Source: Plebeiibacterium marinum (GTDB taxonomy: Bacteria; Bacteroidota; Bacteroidia; Bacteroidales; Marinilabiliaceae). From it: a stretch of 54,891 bases of DNA. The stretch covers positions 1 to 54,891 of the forward strand of contig NZ_JAPDPI010000035.1 in assembly GCF_026013615.1 (NCBI RefSeq), in the 5' to 3' direction. Under the pieces are notes generated by a model. That model ran no database searches and was not told the origin of the DNA. It saw nothing but the letters and a program-made list of their open reading frames with translations. Both the position numbers and the translations under genes were made by a program. Below, in pieces: positions 45,120-54,038 of this stretch (positions are counted from its first letter, which is position 1; every line of letters begins with the position of its first letter).

Positions 45120-46585
45120 GATTGTAAATCTTTATATATCTTTTCCATATCTATATTGTCTCTTACAAAAGAGGCTAATTTGTCATATTCCTGGTTTTTG
45201 AAATCACGGTAGTTAGTAATTTTAAGTTCCTTGCCTAAAAATGGTTCCAATATGGATTTTAATACTACCGGGTTATCAAATATACCATGGATGTAAGTCC
45301 CCCATACTCTTTCATTTTTGAAAAAACCGTCTTCAAATCCGTTATTTAGTTTTGCAACAGGTTGTTGTTGTTGTAAAAATGTAGTTTCTCCCATATGTAT
45401 TTCATATCCTTCGCAAGATTCGGGGTTGTCACGGAATTGAAATAGGCTTTGGGTGCTGTTTTTTTCTTTTGTAATGGTGGTTTCCAGGGGTAATATGCCT
45501 AATCCTTGTATTTCGTCTTCTTTCCCTTCAATATGCATTGGATCCAGAATTTTATGCCCCATAATCTGGTATCCGCCGCAAATACCGTAAATACACTTTC
45601 CTTTGACGTGCCAATTTTTTAAGTGTTCCGAAAGACCGGTTTCGTTCAGGTATTTCATGTCGGAAATGGTGTTTTTTGAACCGGGTAGGAGTAAAATATC
45701 AGCTTTGTTAAGTTCTTGAATATTATCTGTAAAATATAGGTTTACTTCATTTATTTCTGCAAATCGGTTAAAGTCGGTAAAGTTTGACATGTGCCTTAAT
45801 GGTACCACGCCAACATTAACCTTGTTTTCTGCAGCTGTTTTATTCATTTTTAAAAGGCTTACCGAATCTTCTTCTTCAATGGTAATGCCCCTGAAATAAG
45901 GGATAACAGCCACAACCGGAACTCCTGTGATTTTTTCCAGAATCTTGCGTCCTTCAGTAAATAAGTCCATATCTCCCCTGAACTTGTTGATAACAATTCC
46001 TTTAATTAGTTTCCGTTCCTCTTCGGGCAGGAGTTTTATGGAACCGTAAACAGAGGCAAACACACCACCCCTGTCGATATCGGCAATGAGGTAGGTGCAA
46101 GCGCCTACGGCTTTGGCCATGGGCATATTAACAATGTCGCGTTCGCGAAGGTTAAGTTCTGAAATACTTCCGGCCCCTTCCAATACAATCGGGTTGTATT
46201 TCGATTCCAGTGTTTTGAATGCTTCTAGTGCTTCCTTAAATAGGTACCGGTTGTTATCCTGTGTAAAATATTCTTTTGCCGAACGGTTTCCAATTGGTTT
46301 TCCCAGCAAAACTACCTGGGAGTCCTTATCGCCTGTAGGTTTTAATAAAACCGGGTTCATTTCCACTTCGCATTCCAGTCCGCATGCTTCAGCTTGTACT
46401 GCCTGTGCCCGTCCAATTTCTAATCCATCAGGGGTGGCATAGCTGTTTAGCGACATGTTTTGTGCCTTATATGGTGCCGGGCTGTAACCGTCCTGAAGCA
46501 GAATCCGGCAAACGGCAGTATTGATGATGCTTTTCCCAACATCGGATCCTGTTCCGACAAACATAATTGGTTTTAATCTTTTCAT
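45116..46585 (-). CDS. cobQ: Cobyric acid synthase
   Basis: CobQ/CbiP amidates four side chains of adenosylcobyrinate diamide using glutamine and ATP. The 489-residue length is normal. The N-terminal ATP domain has VGTGSDVGKS near 10-19 and the CobQ pattern YKAQNMSLNSYAT near 40-52. The C-terminal class-I glutamine amidotransferase domain has LLPGSKNTISD near 294, the nucleophile elbow GICGGYQIMG near 330, and YIHGIFDN with the catalytic His near 431. It is preceded by a cobalamin riboswitch and overlaps the cobD-like gene. Confidence 0.95.
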   Translation of the reverse strand: MKRLKPIMFVGTGSDVGKSIINTAVCRILLQDGYSPAPYKAQNMSLNSYATPDGLEIGRAQAVQAEACGLECEVEMNPVLLKPTGDKDSQVVLLGKPIGNRSAKEYFTQDNNRYLFKEALEAFKTLESKYNPIVLEGAGSISELNLRERDIVNMPMAKAVGACTYLIADIDRGGVFASVYGSIKLLPEEERKLIKGIVINKFRGDMDLFTEGRKILEKITGVPVVAVIPYFRGITIEEEDSVSLLKMNKTAAENKVNVGVVPLRHMSNFTDFNRFAEINEVNLYFTDNIQELNKADILLLPGSKNTISDMKYLNETGLSEHLKNWHVKGKCIYGICGGYQIMGHKILDPMHIEGKEDEIQGLGILPLETTITKEKNSTQSLFQFRDNPESCEGYEIHMGETTFLQQQQPVAKLNNGFEDGFFKNERVWGTYIHGIFDNPVVLKSILEPFLGKELKITNYRDFKNQEYDKLASFVRDNIDMEKIYKDLQS

Positions 46586-46673
46586 TCTAAAAAAATATAT
46601 TTACCAGGATATAACAGAAGAGAGGAGTTTCCCTGTGGCTCCTTTTCGCTTTTATCCCGAAAGCATTTTGTTA

Positions 46674-46903
46674 TCTGGCAGGTCTTCTGGCTCGTCCTTA
46701 ACTTTGATGCCTTCCCATTTTATCCTAATAAATCAGGAACCTGCCTTTGTGTTTCATCAGCAGGTAATAGTGGCTACAAGAATATCAAAGTAATCATTTA
46801 GACTTACAGCTGCGGGTACAGCTCCGGACTTTTTCAGGCCGACCTGAAATCACCGGATTCCCATATTAAGGTTTCTCCTGATGGGAGAAATCCACCAAAC
46901 ATG
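46674..46903 (-). ncRNA. Cobalamin (B12) riboswitch upstream of cobQ
   Basis: On the minus strand the segment carries the cobalamin riboswitch landmarks in order: a P2-like hairpin (TTTCTCCCATCAGGAGAAA), GGGAATCCGGTGA, the paired TCCGGAGCTGTACCCGCAGC core, GGGAAGGC, and the B12 box GAGCCAGAAGACCTGCC at about 46677-46693. It lies between the cbiB stop (46931) and the cobQ start (46585), so it should repress cobQ and the cobD-like gene when adenosylcobalamin is plentiful. About 85 bases of expression platform remain before cobQ; an imperfect AGGAG/CTCCT hairpin near 46620-46642 might be part of it. Confidence 0.95.
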
Positions 46904-46930
46904 GCGCAAAAGTAATAAATAGAAAAGAAT

Positions 46931-47866
46931 TTATAGTGATGCAAGCATAAATAATGTGCCTAGTCCAAGTATCAGAAAAAACAGACTGGCTTTTAGGTTT
47001 ATACGGCATGAGTAGGTGATGTCTTTTGAAGTTAAGATGGTTTTTTTTTCGCCTATGTAGGGCTTATTCACCACTATGCCAAAATACTCTGATGGTCCAC
47101 CAAAACGGCAATTTAATGCCCCGGCCAAAGCGGCCTCAGGATAGCCGGCGTTAGGACTGCTGTGTTGGTTGCCATACTTAAAAATATAGGTGAATGAGCG
47201 CGATTTAAAGCTTACTGCAGCAATTAAAAGCGCTGTTATTCTTGCCGGTATAAAATTAAAAACATCATCCACTTTAGCGGCAATACATCCAAAGTCCTTA
47301 TAGCGTTCGTTTTTATAGCCGATCATTGAATCCAGGGTATTCACCATTTTATAGGCAAACATGAAAGGGATGCCCCCGATAAAAAGGTAAAATAGCGGGG
47401 CAATAACTCCATCGCTTAAGTTCTCAGACAAGGTTTCCAAAGCAGCTTTGCGTATCGATTGTTCATCAAGACGGCTTGTGTCCCTGCCAACAATAAAGCT
47501 TAGTTGTTTCCTGCCTGCTTCGAGGCCTTCTTTTGAAAGCACTCTGTCTACTTTTCGAACTTCGTTAATTAGTGTTCTGTTGGCAAGACCATAGAATACA
47601 AATATTGAACCCACTATAATTTCCATATAAGTATTCAGCGAAATCATCTTTTCAATACAAACGAAAACAAAATAAGTACATAAAATTAACAACACGCTCA
47701 TAATAGCACCTTTGGCAAAACGCTGGTTGCCTTTGTTCAGGATGGTTTCTCCAAAATTAATGGCTTTGCCAAATAGTTTTATAGGATGGGGCATTGAATA
47801 AGGATCCCCAATTAGTAAATCAAGGATAAAACCGATGGCTACAATAAGTAATGTTGTTGTTATCAT
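46931..47866 (-). CDS. cbiB: Adenosylcobinamide-phosphate synthase CbiB
   Basis: CbiB joins adenosylcobyric acid to the aminopropanol (phosphate) linker in the inner membrane. The protein is about 311 residues from the ATG at 47866, and the longer TTG reading would overlap the promoter. The family motif LIGDPYSMPHPIKLFG appears near residues 16-31, and further blocks are LSENLSDGVIAPLFY near 145 and NTLDSMIGYKNERYKDFG near 174. SPNAGYPEAALAGAL near 240 is the C-terminal signature. Four to five membrane spans are evident. It precedes the riboswitch, so it is not obviously under its control. Confidence 0.93.
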   Translation of the reverse strand: MITTTLLIVAIGFILDLLIGDPYSMPHPIKLFGKAINFGETILNKGNQRFAKGAIMSVLLILCTYFVFVCIEKMISLNTYMEIIVGSIFVFYGLANRTLINEVRKVDRVLSKEGLEAGRKQLSFIVGRDTSRLDEQSIRKAALETLSENLSDGVIAPLFYLFIGGIPFMFAYKMVNTLDSMIGYKNERYKDFGCIAAKVDDVFNFIPARITALLIAAVSFKSRSFTYIFKYGNQHSSPNAGYPEAALAGALNCRFGGPSEYFGIVVNKPYIGEKKTILTSKDITYSCRINLKASLFFLILGLGTLFMLASL

Positions 47867-47890
47867 TTGAGTGTGTGAAATTTGGAGGTG

Positions 47891-47922
47891 CAAAGATATA
47901 ATTTGGTATATTTTTTTATCAA
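47891..47922 (-). promoter_or_regulatory. Bacteroidota-type promoter of cbiB
   Basis: On the minus strand TTGAT at 47918-47922 and TATCTTTG at 47891-47898 stand about 20 bases apart, which fits the Bacteroidota -33/-7 layout. The -7 box lies 25 bases before the cbiB ATG and overlaps an alternative TTG start, so the ATG at 47866 is preferred. Confidence 0.65.
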
Positions 47923-48070
47923 TGAATTGGATAAGTTTATAATAACAATTTACTTTTTTTTCATAACTGCTGTAACTTTACCAACACTAAAGCGTCACAC
48001 ATCAAGAAATAAAGAAAAGTAATGGGTGTCATTTCTTTTTGTCTTATTAATTAAACCCTACTAAATCCGG

Positions 48071-48556
48071 ATGACGGTTAAAGAATATAATAATAGTGTA
48101 GAGGCATATTCAGATAATATCTATCGTTTTGTGTTGAAGAATATTAAAGACTCGGAGCGGGCAAAAGATGTGGTTCAGGATACCTTTGAAAAAGTGTGGA
48201 AAAACCATTCGGATATTTCCTGTGCAAAGGTGAAAAGCTATTTGTTTTCAACAGCCTACCACACTTTGATCGATTCGATTAGAAGAGAAAAATACAAGGC
48301 CTCCTGGGAGGATGCGGATGCAAATAAATATTATACAAATGAATCCTATTCAGATGTTAATGAGGTACTCCACGAGGCCTTGGATCGTTTGCCTCCCGAC
48401 CAAAAAAATGTTATCCTGCTTCGGGATTATGAAGGGTATTCTTATCAGGAAATTGCTGAAATAACCAATCTTAGCGAATCGCAAGTGAAAGTATATATTT
48501 TCAGGGGAAGGCAGTTTTTGAAACAGTACATTGGTAAAATTGAAGTTTTAGTTTGA
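48071..48556 (+). CDS. ECF-type RNA polymerase sigma factor
   Basis: The 161-residue protein has an ECF sigma factor's two domains. Region 2 at about 8-75 contains DVVQDTFEKVWKNHSD, the core-binding helix. Region 4 at about 100-155 contains LPPDQKNVILLRDYEGYSYQEIA and LSESQVKVYIFRGRQ, the -35-type recognition helix. It starts a four-gene rightward group with a probable anti-sigma protein and two outer-membrane barrels and likely activates its own operon. Four bases separate it from the next gene. Confidence 0.93.
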   Translation: MTVKEYNNSVEAYSDNIYRFVLKNIKDSERAKDVVQDTFEKVWKNHSDISCAKVKSYLFSTAYHTLIDSIRREKYKASWEDADANKYYTNESYSDVNEVLHEALDRLPPDQKNVILLRDYEGYSYQEIAEITNLSESQVKVYIFRGRQFLKQYIGKIEVLV

Positions 48557-48559
48557 GTT

Positions 48560-49615
48560 ATGAAGATCACTATAGATAATTACGAAGAATGGATGGTGGA
48601 TTTCCTTGATGGAACATTATCTGAAGAAGATCAGAAACAATTTGAGCAGTTTTTGGATGAAAATCCGCATGTGAAAGATGAAATGGATGGTTTGGATGAG
48701 TTGGTTTTGACTCCGGAACCTGCATTTTATGATGACAAATCATCTCTGATAAAAACTGAAGCTGAATTCTTTGAAATTCCATACCAGGATTATATAGCCA
48801 TTAAAGAACTGGAGATAGGATTAACCCCAAAGGAGCAGAAATGGAAAAAAGATTTGTGTCAATCACATACTGAAAGTAAAACTTTATTTAAAACGTATCA
48901 AAGAACAATAATACATAGTGATAAGAATATTTTGTATTCTCATAAGAACGACTTAAAAAGAGCCAGTATTCTTCCTTTTGTTTCTATTTCTACATTTAGA
49001 AAAATGAGTGCGGCAGCAGCCATCGCTCTTTTGTTAGGTATTGGTGGTATTCCAATATTAAAGCAGTCTGGAAACCAATTGCAAACAGTGGTGGTTAACG
49101 ATACTCCATCTTTGATTGAAATACCTAAAAAAGAGCAGCAAAAATCAAAAGAAGTTTCCTTGGAGAAAGATATTTTATCTACACAAAATGCAAACAACAA
49201 AAAGATAGAAGTATACAAAAGGGAAGAAGCATCCGAAAAAAGTACTGTAAAACTACTTAAGGATTCAGTTAAACCAATGATTGCAAAAGGAATTGATAAC
49301 AGATTTTATAATAAAACATTAAATGCTTACGAAATTGGACTAAATTCCATGATGCCCATTGTAATTTCGAATAACCTAAGACAAACAGAAGAGGACTTGA
49401 TAGCCCTGGAAAATCATGTGAGCCTGGAGAGTCAAAAGTTATCCCGTTCTGCAAAAGTGGTTAATAGTGGTATCAAGTTTATCAACTATTTATCCGGAAA
49501 CCCAACTACGGTTAAAAAGTATCTTAACGAAAATGGGGAAATGGTAGCTTACCAATTGGAGTCGGATAATATTTCTTTATCCCGTAAAATTAAATCGTTG
49601 CCTGTAACAAATTAA
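48560..49615 (+). CDS. Probable membrane anti-sigma factor
   Basis: A 351-residue protein, three bases after the sigma gene. Its N-terminus (NYEEWMVDFLDGTLSEEDQKQFEQFLDENPHV) is the usual Bacteroidota anti-sigma start, a ZAS-like helical bundle without the zinc ligands. One membrane span is visible at about 150-168 (AAAIALLLGIGGIPIL). The part before it is cytoplasmic; the C-terminal 180 residues are probably periplasmic and may sense an envelope signal or be cut by proteases. It has no FecR domain. Function is inferred from position and architecture. Confidence 0.72.
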   Translation: MKITIDNYEEWMVDFLDGTLSEEDQKQFEQFLDENPHVKDEMDGLDELVLTPEPAFYDDKSSLIKTEAEFFEIPYQDYIAIKELEIGLTPKEQKWKKDLCQSHTESKTLFKTYQRTIIHSDKNILYSHKNDLKRASILPFVSISTFRKMSAAAAIALLLGIGGIPILKQSGNQLQTVVVNDTPSLIEIPKKEQQKSKEVSLEKDILSTQNANNKKIEVYKREEASEKSTVKLLKDSVKPMIAKGIDNRFYNKTLNAYEIGLNSMMPIVISNNLRQTEEDLIALENHVSLESQKLSRSAKVVNSGIKFINYLSGNPTTVKKYLNENGEMVAYQLESDNISLSRKIKSLPVTN

Positions 49616-49681
49616 GGTATCAGGCGTCGTAAACATAGAAAAGCTTTTCACGAAATAATAGTAATTGTAAAACAAGTAAAT

Positions 49682-50596
49682 ATGCAAAAGTTATATACGC
49701 TCATAATATGCACCTTATTAGTTCCATCTATGATGTTGGCTCAAAGCTCGGATGATTCAAAGAAGGGTGAAAAAGACAATAATTCGGTGGATATTATTGT
49801 TATTGATGAAAATGAGGAAAAGGCCATAGTTGGTTTTCCTAAGGCTAAGGTTGAGTTTGATGAATGTAACGATACCATAACAAAGATTACCCTGGGGCAT
49901 AAGCGTTGGGAATTTATTGAGGAAGACGATAAAACTAATGTGAGGATGGTTCATATCCCCAGAGAGAAATTCAAAGGTCATTTTTCCGGTGTGCAGCTGG
50001 GGTTCTGTAATTATATGGGGCCAGATCATGATGGTTCATTGCCTGCTGGTGCCGACTTTTTGGAGTTGAACTCAGGTAAATCCATGGCCGTTTCAATTAA
50101 CCTGTTGCAATACAATATTGGTTTGCAGAAGAGGAAAAAGAATGTAGGATTGGTAACCGGATTAGGATGGACGGTTTATAATTATCGTCATGACAATCAG
50201 TATGGTATTCAGGTTAATGATCAGGGGACTACCTTTGGAAACCCTATTGCCGAGCCTGTTGATAAAAGCAAGATTGTAGCTTCTTACTTAAATATTCCCC
50301 TGTTACTTGAAGCACAGATTCCATCGGCTAAGGACAGGTGTACTGCTTTTGTTTCGGCCGGGGTGTATGGTGGATTTAAATTGGGATCGCATACCAAAAT
50401 AAAGTATGCCGATGGCGATAAACAAAAATCAAGGGATGATATTAATATTAATCCGTTTCAATATGGTGCCATGGTTCAGGTAGGTTATAAAGTACTTAAA
50501 CTATATGCTACCTATAATTTTTCTACTTTATTTGAAGATGGTAAAGGACCGGAAATATATCCCTACAGCGTAGGTCTTACATTAGTGAATTTTTAG
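49682..50596 (+). CDS. Outer-membrane beta-barrel protein
   Basis: This 304-residue exported protein (signal MQKLYTLIICTLLVPSMMLAQ) has an acidic/low-complexity linker at 22-110 and a C-terminal small beta-barrel of about eight strands from about 115 (FSGVQLGFCNYMG) to the end. The barrel strands NVGLVTGLGWTVYNYRHDN and PLLLEAQIPS resemble the PorT-like/OmpA-like barrel family. The C-terminal half is clearly homologous to that of the next gene. It lies in the sigma-factor operon, 66 bases after the anti-sigma gene. Confidence 0.82.
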   Translation: MQKLYTLIICTLLVPSMMLAQSSDDSKKGEKDNNSVDIIVIDENEEKAIVGFPKAKVEFDECNDTITKITLGHKRWEFIEEDDKTNVRMVHIPREKFKGHFSGVQLGFCNYMGPDHDGSLPAGADFLELNSGKSMAVSINLLQYNIGLQKRKKNVGLVTGLGWTVYNYRHDNQYGIQVNDQGTTFGNPIAEPVDKSKIVASYLNIPLLLEAQIPSAKDRCTAFVSAGVYGGFKLGSHTKIKYADGDKQKSRDDININPFQYGAMVQVGYKVLKLYATYNFSTLFEDGKGPEIYPYSVGLTLVNF

Positions 50597-50623
50597 TTTA
50601 AATAGAAATTACAACATATTATT

Positions 50624-52285
50624 ATGAAGAAAGTTACAATGTTCATTTTTGTGGTTTTTTTTCTTGTGGGTGCCTATGCCCAGGAAGATAAATCCTTTCT
50701 TAAGGCCTATCAAAAGACCTGGGAAATAGATGATGGATATTACCGTGTAATGCAGGATGGGAAAATGGGATTGGTTGATGGAAATGGTAACATCATAATC
50801 CCCTGTGAAAATGAGCAGGTTTGGAACCTTCAGGACAATGGTAATATAAAGGTGATTAAAAACGGGAAAATTGGTATTTACAACATTAATGGCGATTTAA
50901 TAATTCCTACAACATACGATATGGTATGGGATTATGAAGACGGGAGAGCCAAAGTATTGAAAAATGGGAAGATGGGCTATGTAAATGAAGCCGGCAATGA
51001 GTATATCCCTTGTAAATACGACCAGATATGGGATTTTGAAGACGGTAAGGCCCGTGTGTTCCGTAACGGAGGAATGGGGTATATCAACGAGGCTGGCAAT
51101 GAGTTTATCCCTGCTCAATATCAGAAAATATGGGACTTTGAAGACGGCCGGGCCAAGGTGTTGAAAAATGGGAAGATAGGAATGATCAATGAAAGTGGTT
51201 ATGAGGTAATTCCTGCACAGTACCAAAAAATATGGGATTTTGAAGATGGGATTGCCAGGGTGCTGAAGAATGGTAAAATGGGATATATAAACCAAGTGGG
51301 AACTGAACTCATACCTTGTCAGTATCAATATATTGGCGATTTTGAAGATGGTGTGGCAAAAGTGGTTAACAACGGAAAGGTATCTTATGTGAACTTAAAT
51401 GGTGAGCAGGTGAATGATCCTGAAATTTATGAAGATATTGATGATAAAGTTGAGGAGAGTAACTACTCGGTGATAGAAACCGGTGATGGTACTACAATTA
51501 TTACCAATGCTAATGATACTACAACTATTAGGTTGTTTGGGTCTGATATGGAGTTGGTTGCGGATGACAGTTCTACAAAAATAAGCTTTAAAAAGAAGGA
51601 TGATAACGATAAGCCCGGGATCATTAAAAGAAAGAAAAAAGATGTAAGAGGTTTTGATGGCCATTACTGGGGTGTAGACCTTGGTTTTAACAATTACCTC
51701 AATAAAGATGGTGATTTGTCGTTGGCTGATGAATATGATTACCTGTCGCTTAATACAGGAAAGTCAGTAGAAGTCTCCATTAATATCCTGGAACAAAATA
51801 TACCATTAAGCAGGAAAGGAAATGTAGGTTTTGTTACCGGTTTGGGTTTTACTTACAATAATTACAGGTTCGATAACCCAATCACCTTGATAAAAGATGC
51901 ACAGGGACAGCTTACTTATAGAGATATAGAAGGCGACCTGAATAAAACCAAGTTTACCAGTTTGTATGCAACCGTGCCATTTCTTTTTGAGCTCCAGTTT
52001 AGTCAAAAACGAAGGGATGGGTTTTATATTTCTGCTGGTCCGATAGCAGGTTATAGATTAAGTTCACACACAAAAGTTGTGACTGAAGAAAATGGAAAGA
52101 AGTCGAAAGATAAAGATAGGGGAGGGTTCAATTTAAATGATTTCAGATATGGGGCACAGGCCCGAATCGGATATCGTGCCATTAATCTTTATGGTACTTA
52201 TTATTTATCGCCATTGTTTGATAAAAACAAGGCACCTGAACTTTATCCAATTTCAATAGGCTTTAGCATTTACCCCGAATGGTGA
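50624..52285 (+). CDS. WG-repeat protein fused to an outer-membrane beta-barrel
   Basis: The 553-residue protein has a signal peptide (cleavage near GAYAQ), then about seven WG-type repeats of ~32 residues at about 30-255. Each has the core KVLKNGKMGYVNEAGNE followed by IPCKYDQIWDFEDG. An acidic/basic linker follows (FKKKDDNDKPG), then a beta-barrel from about 345 (HYWGVDLGFNNYLN) that parallels the barrel of the preceding gene (GKS-VSINIL, GFVTGLGFTYNNYRFDN). The repeats are probably surface-exposed or periplasmic. It is the last gene of the sigma-factor group. Confidence 0.85.
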   Translation: MKKVTMFIFVVFFLVGAYAQEDKSFLKAYQKTWEIDDGYYRVMQDGKMGLVDGNGNIIIPCENEQVWNLQDNGNIKVIKNGKIGIYNINGDLIIPTTYDMVWDYEDGRAKVLKNGKMGYVNEAGNEYIPCKYDQIWDFEDGKARVFRNGGMGYINEAGNEFIPAQYQKIWDFEDGRAKVLKNGKIGMINESGYEVIPAQYQKIWDFEDGIARVLKNGKMGYINQVGTELIPCQYQYIGDFEDGVAKVVNNGKVSYVNLNGEQVNDPEIYEDIDDKVEESNYSVIETGDGTTIITNANDTTTIRLFGSDMELVADDSSTKISFKKKDDNDKPGIIKRKKKDVRGFDGHYWGVDLGFNNYLNKDGDLSLADEYDYLSLNTGKSVEVSINILEQNIPLSRKGNVGFVTGLGFTYNNYRFDNPITLIKDAQGQLTYRDIEGDLNKTKFTSLYATVPFLFELQFSQKRRDGFYISAGPIAGYRLSSHTKVVTEENGKKSKDKDRGGFNLNDFRYGAQARIGYRAINLYGTYYLSPLFDKNKAPELYPISIGFSIYPEW

Positions 52286-52287
52286 TG

Positions 52288-52344
52288 TCAATGAACAATG
52301 AACAATGATCAATGATGAACTGCTCATTGTTCATTGTTCATTGA
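52288..52344. terminator. Perfect 21-base hairpin between convergent genes
   Basis: TCAATGAACAATGAACAATGA (52288-52308, repeated ATGAACA units) is exactly complementary to 52324-52344, with a 15-base loop. It lies between the WG-barrel stop and the MFS stop and is probably a bidirectional terminator. Its internal TGAACAA repeats resemble simple-repeat hairpins common in Bacteroidota. Confidence 0.65.
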
Positions 52345-52351
52345 TCACTGT

Positions 52352-53641
52352 TTATTGCGGATTATCCGCTTTTAACGAACCTATTGCAATAACCACCAAA
52401 CCTAACAATCCGGCCAGGGCAATAGGAGCATACGAATCAAATAGTTTATATGATAAGCTGAACATATAGGGACCTAAAGCACTCGAAAACACAATCATTT
52501 GCATATTTACGCCAGAAATAGCCCCCAGGTGCTTTCTTCCAAAAAAGCGAGGCCAGGTAACAGAAGACAAAACGGCATACAAGCCACTCATGATCCCAAC
52601 TCCCCCAATTAGCAAATAGAAGCCCATTCCTGACGATAACAAAGCCAAGCCAATAGAACATACCATTGAGGCAATAATCATGGCAAAAAGTAGCTTTTTA
52701 AGCTTTATTTTATCGCTAACCGCATTGCAAATAATAGAGGCTACCAACGAAACTACCGACATGGGCAAAAAGAAGCTCAAAGCCTGGGTTTTGTCGTAGC
52801 CTACACTTCCAAAAACAGAAACAATGTGAAAGGTTAACCCGGTTACAAAGTAGCCATTAAATGCCAGCATCAAACCATACATCCAGAATGCCCGTGTTTT
52901 TATGGCTTCCTTTCGTGTAAATTGTTTTATTGAAGAAGAGCTTTCTTTAGCAGATGTTTTTTTCAATAAGTTACCATCGGGCTTTAAATCATATTTTTCA
53001 GGACTGTCTCTAAATGTGATCAAAATAACTAAAGCCATTACAACCAATCCGGCACCAATCCATAACCAGGCGTGTTCCCAGCCGTAGCCTTCTATTAAAT
53101 AATCAATCCATAGTGGCGAGATGGAAAATCCCAGTGAAACAGCAACCGAACTTATGGCGTTTACCCTGCCTCTGTATTCTTCAAACCAAAGCATGATCAT
53201 GTTCCGGGATGACAAGGTCAATACGCCCTGACCGGAAAAACGGATCATGAAAAAACACAGCATGATAACTATGAAAGGGATAACCCAAGTAAAGTAACTA
53301 ATACGGCTTTGTATCCAATCTGAAACATGGGCACTTTGCGAGGCTATGGCCACAGAAAGGGCTAATCCTGCCGCAGCATAAAAGGAAACTTTTCGGGCTC
53401 CATATTTATCGAACCATTTTCCGGCAATGCCTAATATCAGCGAACTGCCTATAGTTCCTAAAGCATAGGCCAGGCTTATCTGGTCGCGTGTTAAACCAAG
53501 TGCCTCTTTTACCGGATCGGTAAAAGTACTAACGCCTACTGTTTGTCCGGGTACACTCACCCAAACTCCAATAGTACCTACTAAAACAATGATAAAACCA
53601 TAAAAAAAAGGCCATTTATTTATAGATGCCAAACGTGTCAT
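52352..53641 (-). CDS. MFS transporter
   Basis: A 429-residue major facilitator protein with 12 membrane spans in two bundles. The loop 2-3 signature GKWFDKYGARKV is visible near residues 72-83, and the N-terminus WPFFYGFIIVLVGTIGVWVSVPGQTVGVS recalls the oxalate/formate antiporter (OFA) branch. A cytoplasmic loop (DLKPDGNLLKKTSAKESSSS) joins the halves. It is monocistronic. The substrate cannot be deduced; an organic anion is a guess from family resemblance. Confidence 0.88.
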   Translation of the reverse strand: MTRLASINKWPFFYGFIIVLVGTIGVWVSVPGQTVGVSTFTDPVKEALGLTRDQISLAYALGTIGSSLILGIAGKWFDKYGARKVSFYAAAGLALSVAIASQSAHVSDWIQSRISYFTWVIPFIVIMLCFFMIRFSGQGVLTLSSRNMIMLWFEEYRGRVNAISSVAVSLGFSISPLWIDYLIEGYGWEHAWLWIGAGLVVMALVILITFRDSPEKYDLKPDGNLLKKTSAKESSSSIKQFTRKEAIKTRAFWMYGLMLAFNGYFVTGLTFHIVSVFGSVGYDKTQALSFFLPMSVVSLVASIICNAVSDKIKLKKLLFAMIIASMVCSIGLALLSSGMGFYLLIGGVGIMSGLYAVLSSVTWPRFFGRKHLGAISGVNMQMIVFSSALGPYMFSLSYKLFDSYAPIALAGLLGLVVIAIGSLKADNPQ

Positions 53642-53740
53642 GAAGTAGTTTTTTGTGAAGCGACAAATTTAGGCATTGTCTCGATACTACTGTTCATCAA
53701 TAACTTTATTTAACTTATTGCAGTAGAAAGGATCGGATAT

Positions 53741-54037
53741 TTAGTGTTTTAACTTCTGAGGGTTTTGTCTATTGTCCCAAAAGGTTAATAGGATGATTTC
53801 TTTTTTGCGTGGCCTCACTTGGTAAAACAAGCTGTTGTGCTTGGTCACAAAACCCTTGTAAACATTCTTTCTTTTTGTTGATGCAACAAAAGCTTTGGAG
53901 TTAGTAGCTACTGTTTTTATGGTATCATTTGTTTTGCCGACAAAATCACTTACTTCTTTTATTCCCCAGTTTTCATGTATATACTCAATTACGTTAAGAT
54001 AATCCTGTTTTGCTCTTTTTGTCCAAATTACTTTCAT
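53741..54037 (-). CDS. RelE/ParE-family toxin
   Basis: A 98-residue RelE/ParE superfamily toxin. The opening VIWTKRAKQDYLNVIEYIHENWG is the family's N-terminal helix pair, with the central strands VYKGFVTKHNSLFYQV and the terminal IILLTFWDNRQNP. ParE toxins target gyrase, RelE toxins cleave mRNA in the ribosome; the sequence alone does not settle which. It lies one base after the antitoxin gene in the same direction, a classic toxin-antitoxin arrangement. Confidence 0.87.
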   Translation of the reverse strand: MKVIWTKRAKQDYLNVIEYIHENWGIKEVSDFVGKTNDTIKTVATNSKAFVASTKRKNVYKGFVTKHNSLFYQVRPRKKEIILLTFWDNRQNPQKLKH

Positions 54038-54038
54038 C

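Noticed and set aside
46095-46442. Plus-strand open frame of 115 codons inside cobQ
   Set aside because: It is antisense to the well-conserved cobQ coding sequence and shows no independent features.
50897-51328. Minus-strand open frame of 143 codons opposite the WG repeats
   Set aside because: Its repetitive appearance (IFQHLGPAVFKVPY-type units) merely mirrors the WG repeats on the other strand.
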